Source of the DNA: Thermoplasmata archaeon
GTDB taxonomy: Archaea > Thermoplasmatota > Thermoplasmata > Lutacidiplasmatales > UBA184
DNA length: 33,593 bases
Assembly (NCBI GenBank): GCA_030037265.1
Contig: JASHRQ010000046.1
Coordinates: 1 to 33,593, forward strand
Direction: 5' to 3'
Position numbers and translations under genes: made by a program. The stretch's first letter is position 1; the number at the start of each line of letters is the position of its first letter. Of the stretch, positions 29,651-33,593 are shown piece after piece. Under the pieces are notes generated by a model, which worked only from the letters and a program-made list of their open reading frames with translations, had not been told where the DNA came from and did not search any database.

Positions 29651-29658
29651 GTTATAGC
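29651..29658 (-). promoter_or_regulatory. TATA-like box upstream of the hairpin and aIF1
   Basis: GCTATAAC on the minus strand is one of the clearest TATA elements in the window. No plus-strand gene lies within reach, so it points to the hairpin and aIF1. Confidence 0.55.
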
Positions 29659-29703
29659 CCCTGCGTCGGGACCGAACGGTGGGGCGCGCGCCGCGCGCAG
29701 ACC

Positions 29704-30486
29704 CTACCGTTCCTGCCACCGGTAGAGCGAGAGCGCGATGGCGGTGCCGACGACCGCGGACACGACCAGGAGGACCGCGTCGCCGGCCATCGAGAACCCG
29801 AACGACACGCCCGCGGGCACGAGCCCGACCGACCGCTGCACCAGGAGCGCCGCGTACGTCCCCGGGAGGAACCAGGCGATCGCCGCCCAGGCCGACGGCA
29901 GGATCCAGATCGGCAGGTACAGCGGGCTCAGCATGCCGACCGAGGTGAACAGGAGCCCGCCCACGGGCCAGATCTCCCGCTGGCTCTTCACGCGGCTCGA
30001 GACCGCGATGCCGATCGCGGAGAACAGGACCCACAGCACGCCGATCGACCCGGCGAGCGCGACCCAGGCGTACCAGGGGACCGGGACCGCCCACGACAGC
30101 AGGAACGCGAGCGCGACGTAGGCGGGGATCGCGGAGATGAGGTTCGAGAAGGCGATGCCGAACAGGTACCGTACCTTCCCGAGCGGCGAGACGACGAACA
30201 GGTCCTGGAGCGAGTGCTGGATCCGCCAGTAGGCGGAGTCGCCGAGCACCCAGTTCCCGATGTTCTGGGTCGTGAACAGCATCGCCCCCACGATCTCGAC
30301 CGGCCAGAGCGCCGGCGGCGAGATCAGCTTCAGGAAGAACAGGAACATGAACGGCAGCAGCACGGGCGCGACGGTCGCGGCCGGGTTCCGGCTGATCCAT
30401 CGCCAGCCGATGAGCCCGAACGGCGCGAGGAAGTGCCCGCGCATCGGGACCTCCCCCGGCGGGGCCGAGACGAGCGCCGTCGCCAC
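29704..30486 (-). CDS. ABC-2 type transporter permease (second subunit)
   Basis: The 260-residue protein has six hydrophobic segments with the ABC-2 exporter arrangement: a cytoplasmic N-terminal helix (LIGWRWISRNPAATVAPVLL), an elbow before segment 2, VVSPLGKVRYLFGIAFSNLI in the middle loop, and WAAIAWFLPGTYAALLVQR near the end. GTG 30486 is two bases after the stop of the preceding permease, so the two are in one operon and likely form a heterodimer. The longer open frame to 30816 overlaps that gene and is not used. Confidence 0.88.
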   Translation of the reverse strand: MATALVSAPPGEVPMRGHFLAPFGLIGWRWISRNPAATVAPVLLPFMFLFFLKLISPPALWPVEIVGAMLFTTQNIGNWVLGDSAYWRIQHSLQDLFVVSPLGKVRYLFGIAFSNLISAIPAYVALAFLLSWAVPVPWYAWVALAGSIGVLWVLFSAIGIAVSSRVKSQREIWPVGGLLFTSVGMLSPLYLPIWILPSAWAAIAWFLPGTYAALLVQRSVGLVPAGVSFGFSMAGDAVLLVVSAVVGTAIALSLYRWQER

Positions 30487-30488
30487 CG

Positions 30489-31259
30489 TCAGCCCTCCCG
30501 GACCTGGCGCCGGGCCCAATAGAGGGCGAACAGGAACGCGGCCGCGCTGAGCGTCACCAAGCTCGCGAGCGCGAGCTCCACCTGCCCCGCGGAGAGCGAG
30601 AGGATGCCGGCCGCCCGCTCGGCGAGCGCGGTCGCGCCGCTCGAGGGGAGGACGAGCGCGAGCGGCTGGAGGTACGCGGGGAACAGCCAGAGCGGGTAGA
30701 AGACCGGCGGCAGCACCCCGAACAGGTTGTAGAACAGCGTGGCGTACGGCCAGATCACCCGCATGTCGTGGAACAGCGTCGAGAACGTGTAGCCGATCGA
30801 CGAGACGAACACCCACGTGAGGCCCAGGAGCCCCGCGAGCACGAGCGTCGCCGAGACCCCGAGCGGCACGATCACGACGGCCGCGACGAACAGCACGACG
30901 ATCGGCAGCATGTACGCGATGCCGACGCCGGTCGCGAGGCCGAGGAAGTACGCCTCCGGGGTCAGCGGCGAGGCGTGGTACAGCTCGTGGAGCTTGTGGT
31001 CGATGCGGATGAACGCCGCCTCGTTCTGGACGCGCTGGCCCGTCTGGAAGGCGGAGTACAGGACCGCGCCGACGAGCGTGTACGGCAGGTAGCTGCGCGC
31101 GAGCACCGAGACGAAGACAAGGAAGATCACCTGGACGGTGACCGAGACGGCGATCGCGAGCCCCTCGTGCATCTGCACGCGGAGCTCCGTCGCGGCGAAC
31201 GCCCCGGCGCCGCTCCAGCGGGAGCGGAACCGGTCGACGAGCGTCGCCTCACGATTCAT
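30489..31259 (-). CDS. ABC-2 type transporter permease (first subunit)
   Basis: The 256-residue protein has six hydrophobic segments in ABC-2 order, from ELRVQMHEGLAIAVSVTVQV to the last, which ends FLFALYWARRQVREG. The middle loop HKLHELYHASPLTPEAYFLG is the usual coupling-helix stretch that contacts the ATPase. It overlaps the upstream ATPase gene by 11 bases and is followed directly by the second permease. The two permeases are different enough to be separate subunits rather than a recent duplication. Confidence 0.9.
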   Translation of the reverse strand: MNREATLVDRFRSRWSGAGAFAATELRVQMHEGLAIAVSVTVQVIFLVFVSVLARSYLPYTLVGAVLYSAFQTGQRVQNEAAFIRIDHKLHELYHASPLTPEAYFLGLATGVGIAYMLPIVVLFVAAVVIVPLGVSATLVLAGLLGLTWVFVSSIGYTFSTLFHDMRVIWPYATLFYNLFGVLPPVFYPLWLFPAYLQPLALVLPSSGATALAERAAGILSLSAGQVELALASLVTLSAAAFLFALYWARRQVREG

Positions 31260-32178
31260 CGTCGATCGACCTCCCGACGACGCGGAGGAACGCCTCCTCG
31301 AGCGAGACCGGACCGACGGTCGCCGGAAGCTTCGCCCGCATCGCGAGCGCGAGGAGCTCCTGGACGCGCGACGGGTCGGTCACGACGTGGACCGACTCCC
31401 CGTCCTGGACCGTCGGCCCGAAGGTGCCGAGCTCGGGCAGGATCGCGCGCCCGCCGGTGACCGAGACCCGGAGCGTGCCGCCCATGCTCTGCTTGAGCTC
31501 CTCCGCCGTCCCGGCCGCGAGGAGCTTCCCGCGGTCGATGATGTACACCCGCTGCGACAGCGTCTCGGCCTCGTCCAGGTAGTGCGTCGTGAGGAGGAGC
31601 GTCGACCCCTTCCGCGTCAGGTTCCGGAGCGACTCCCAGACCTCCCGGCGGGCGAACGGGTCCATGCCGATCGTCGGCTCGTCCAGGAACAGCAGCGGCG
31701 CCTCCGTCGCGATGACCGTCGCGACCATCACGCGCTGGCGCTGGCCGCCGGAGAGCGTGATCGAGAGGCGGTCGGCCACCTCGGTGAGCCCCATCTGGGC
31801 GAGCGCGGACTCGGTCCGGTCCTTCGCCGTTCCACGCGAGAAGCCGCGCGCGCGGAGGTAGGTGTACGCCTGCTCGCGCGGCGTGAGGTGGAAGAACGGC
31901 TTCCCCTCCTGCGGGACGACGGCGATGAACGGGCGGACCGACTCCGGACTCGCGATGGCGTCCTTCCCGAACACCTCCACGCGCCCGGAGGTGGGCGCGA
32001 GGAGCGTCGAGGCGATCCGGAGGAACGTCGTCTTCCCGGCCCCGTTGCGGCCCAGCAGGGCGACGCGCTGGCCCTCGGCGATGCTCAGCGAGACCCCCGA
32101 CAGCGCCTCGACGGGGGAGGCGTTCCGCGGGCGGTAGACCTTTCGGACGTCCGCCGCGACGAGCGCGTCGCCGCTCAT
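31249..32178 (-). CDS. ABC transporter ATPase, DrrA/NodI-like exporter
   Basis: The 309-residue protein carries a full nucleotide-binding domain: Walker A GRNGAGKTT (about 43-51), a VVPQEGKPFFHLT Q-loop, signature LSGGQRQRV, Walker B LLFLDEPT and H-loop TTHYLDE. The C-terminal 80 residues form the small accessory domain seen in DrrA-like drug or lipid exporters. With the two downstream permeases it forms a complete exporter; the cargo is unknown. The ATG overlaps the TGA of an eight-codon upstream reading frame (ATGA). Confidence 0.95.
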   Translation of the reverse strand: MSGDALVAADVRKVYRPRNASPVEALSGVSLSIAEGQRVALLGRNGAGKTTFLRIASTLLAPTSGRVEVFGKDAIASPESVRPFIAVVPQEGKPFFHLTPREQAYTYLRARGFSRGTAKDRTESALAQMGLTEVADRLSITLSGGQRQRVMVATVIATEAPLLFLDEPTIGMDPFARREVWESLRNLTRKGSTLLLTTHYLDEAETLSQRVYIIDRGKLLAAGTAEELKQSMGGTLRVSVTGGRAILPELGTFGPTVQDGESVHVVTDPSRVQELLALAMRAKLPATVGPVSLEEAFLRVVGRSIDDES

Positions 32179-32201
32179 GGGTCCCGCGCGGGTTCCGTCA
32201 T
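32175..32201 (-). other. Eight-codon upstream reading frame coupled to the ABC ATPase
   Basis: ATG 32201 opens a frame of eight codons (MTEPARDP) whose TGA shares the ATG of the ATPase as ATGA. A TATA-like GGCTAAGCC on the minus strand near 32250 would place it in the leader. It could serve translational coupling or be chance. Confidence 0.3.
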
Positions 32202-32332
32202 CGCTCGCTCCGTCGGACCCGCGGTCCGCACCGCCGGCCCGGCCGGCTTAGCCGGGAGCCCGACGGACTCCCCTCCCACCCGCCGGCGAGTCCCCTTCGG
32301 TCCCCGTCCCGGGGACCCCGCACCCGGGGGTC

Positions 32333-32758
32333 CTAGCCGCCGCACCCGCAGCCGCCGCCGTTGGCCGCGTTGCTCCCGCAGGAGCTGCAGCCGCCCGCTA
32401 TCCCCGCTTCGTCGGGCTCGGGCAGTTTCGGGTTGGTGATCTTGAACCCGGATTCCTGGAGGGTCTCCACGTAGTCGACGACCGCGCCGTCCACGAACTG
32501 CTGGCTGCTCGGGTCGACGAGGATCGAGAGCCCGTTCACCTTGACGACGGTGTCGTCCGACCGGGGCTTCGAGAACGCCATCCCGAACATCACGGCCGAC
32601 GCGCCCCCCCCGCATCCACAGCCGCCCCCGCCGCAGCCGCATCCCCCGCCGCTGCCTCCCGGCTGCGCGTAGATGCGGACCCCGACCTCGCCTTTCTGGG
32701 ACTGGATCAGTCGGCGAATCTGCTCGGTGGCCACGGGCTTGAACTCGACAGAGATCAT
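32333..32758 (-). CDS. A-type iron-sulfur carrier (IscA/HesB-like) with a Gly/Cys-rich insert
   Basis: The 141-residue protein follows the IscA/HesB fold: ISVEFKPVATEQIRRLIQSQ, VRIYAQPGG, then after an insert MFGMAFSKPRSDDTVVKVNG, LSILVDPSSQQFVDGAVVDY and LQESGFKITNP. The first Fe-S Cys region, normally GGCSG, is replaced by a Gly/Cys tract with Cys40, 42, 47 and 49. The C-terminus is extended by CSSC (124-127) and CGCGG (Cys137, Cys139), giving eight Cys in place of three. It may hold a cluster or metals differently from usual carriers. A leader of about 15 nt contains GAGG before the ATG. Confidence 0.82.
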   Translation of the reverse strand: MISVEFKPVATEQIRRLIQSQKGEVGVRIYAQPGGSGGGCGCGGGGCGCGGGASAVMFGMAFSKPRSDDTVVKVNGLSILVDPSSQQFVDGAVVDYVETLQESGFKITNPKLPEPDEAGIAGGCSSCGSNAANGGGCGCGG

Positions 32759-32795
32759 CGGAGCGCCTCGGACGGTACCGACGAGCGGGTGGGGA

Positions 32796-32803
32796 CTGAT
32801 AAG
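32796..32803 (-). promoter_or_regulatory. TATA-like box for the A-type Fe-S carrier gene
   Basis: CTTATCAG on the minus strand lies about 42 nt before ATG 32758. Confidence 0.5.
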
Positions 32804-32906
32804 CGTTCTGCCTTTGACTCGCAGTCGCTTTCCCGTCGTTCACCGCGCGACAGACCGCGGCCCGAGGTGGGGCCGCGGCCGGAGGCGTCGGGAGCCGCGC
32901 GCCGCG

Positions 32907-33593
32907 CTACGGCGAGGGCGGGGGCCGGGACGCGGGGATCGCCGTACCGTCGTACGACTCCCTCCAGCAGACCTTCGCGACGGCGTTCGTGAAGCCCGGC
33001 GGGAGCCCCACGGACCCGAGCATGAGCCGGACGTCCTCCCGGGAAAGCTCGCCCACGGCGATAAGCACCCCGACGTACACCGCGAGCGCGATGAGCCCGA
33101 TCCCCACCAGCTCGTACCAGCGGTTGACCGTCACCACGGCGTTGAACCGGGACATCACGAGGAACTCCGCCGCCGCGGCGACTAAGATCGTGACGGCCGG
33201 ACGCCAGCGCACCGGGACCCGGACGAGCCGGTAGAGGAAGTAGGCGTTGAGGATCAGCGCGGCGATCGACGACAGGAGCGCGGAGAACGAGAGCGCGGCC
33301 AGGCCGGTGAATCCGAGCACGCCGCCGGAATGGATGAACCAGAACGCCGAGCCGAACAGCACCGCCACCTGCGTGAGGGTGAGGTAGAGCTCGAGCCGCT
33401 GCTGGCCGACGGCGTTGAGCGAGGTCCCGATGATCTGGCTCAGCGACAGCGGCACGGCCGACAGCGCGAGCAGCGCGAGCGGCACGGCCCCGCCGCCGCC
33501 CGGCAGGTACGAGTGCGTCGACAGGTCGAACCCGGTCGCGTAGGTGTTGTTGAACAGGATCCCGAGGAGCGTCGAGCGATAGACGACGAACAG
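32907..33593 (-). CDS. Polysaccharide-type (Wzx/MATE-like) flippase, C-terminal part
   Basis: The frame is open to the right edge, so the N-terminal part is missing. The visible 228 residues hold about six hydrophobic segments. They open with LFVVYRSTLLGILFNNTYATG, then PLALLALSAVPLSLSQIIGTSLNAVGQQRLELYL, a pattern typical of MOP-superfamily polysaccharide flippases around helices 9-10. The tail ends SREDVRLMLGSVGLP, as in this family, before a Pro/Ser-rich end. It would move lipid-linked sugars across the membrane, for example for N-glycosylation or exopolysaccharide. MATE drug exporters are the alternative. Confidence 0.82.
   Translation of the reverse strand: MFVVYRSTLLGILFNNTYATGFDLSTHSYLPGGGGAVPLALLALSAVPLSLSQIIGTSLNAVGQQRLELYLTLTQVAVLFGSAFWFIHSGGVLGFTGLAALSFSALLSSIAALILNAYFLYRLVRVPVRWRPAVTILVAAAAEFLVMSRFNAVVTVNRWYELVGIGLIALAVYVGVLIAVGELSREDVRLMLGSVGLPPGFTNAVAKVCWRESYDGTAIPASRPPPSP

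Noticed and set aside
29506-29703. tRNA gene in the hairpin region
   Set aside because: No 7-bp acceptor, D-arm or T-arm arrangement could be fitted on either strand.
26785-30522. A 1245-codon open frame crossing six genes
   Set aside because: It runs through recognisable genes on both strands in the wrong phase and shows no domain; it is a by-product of very high GC content.

Overview
The window looks like chromosomal DNA of a high-GC archaeon, most likely a member of the Thermoplasmatota. Pointers are a complete tricorn-interacting-factor F2/F3-type M1 aminopeptidase, an archaeal aIF1/SUI1, a Bat-type helix-turn-helix regulator, a DUF973-like membrane protein, and Kelch and PKD surface proteins with C-terminal membrane anchors. 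Promoters are archaeal: about a dozen genes have an AT-rich TATA-like box roughly 25-30 nt before an ATG or GTG start, as in leaderless transcription. No rRNA, tRNA or CRISPR array was seen.

Region 1 (1 to about 4060) reads less GC-rich than the rest and looks like an accessory segment. It holds the C-terminal end of a TnpB nuclease/transposase with a hairpin-rich 3' flank, a thioredoxin-like gene, a Bat-type regulator with a palindrome beside its promoter, a two-gene unit (VOC protein and M29-like aminopeptidase homologue), and a truncated cyclase-like pseudogene. The last two meet at a 104-bp inverted-repeat element flanked by CTAG, which looks like an unlabelled MITE.

Region 2 (about 4294-13360) is a compact, very GC-rich core: a CBS-pair protein, a membrane protein, the M1 aminopeptidase divergent from a serine hydrolase, a zinc-ribbon/AHSA1 pair, a PrxQ-type peroxiredoxin with a GNAT acetyltransferase, a proline-rich DUF973-like membrane protein, and a Roadblock/LC7 protein.

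Region 3 (13430-24508) holds an amine oxidase, coupled Kelch and PKD surface proteins, a MOSC protein, a membrane protein, a class I aminotransferase, a cyclase-family metal hydrolase overlapping an SDR protein that lacks the YxxxK motif, a cupin, a cystathionine gamma-synthase/lyase-type enzyme and an APC permease. Much of this is amino-acid and small-molecule metabolism.

Region 4 (24558-33593) holds a nucleotidyltransferase-fold protein, a metallophosphoesterase, a second AHSA1 protein with a convergent small zinc protein, and a convergent sulfur pair: a GcvH-TusA fusion with Arg at the lipoyl-Lys position and a two-domain rhodanese. Then come aIF1 with a structured upstream region, a three-gene ABC exporter operon, an A-type Fe-S carrier with a Gly/Cys-rich insert, and the C-terminal end of a polysaccharide-type flippase. 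The fusion protein, rhodanese and Fe-S carrier hint at sulfur handling, but they are not one operon.
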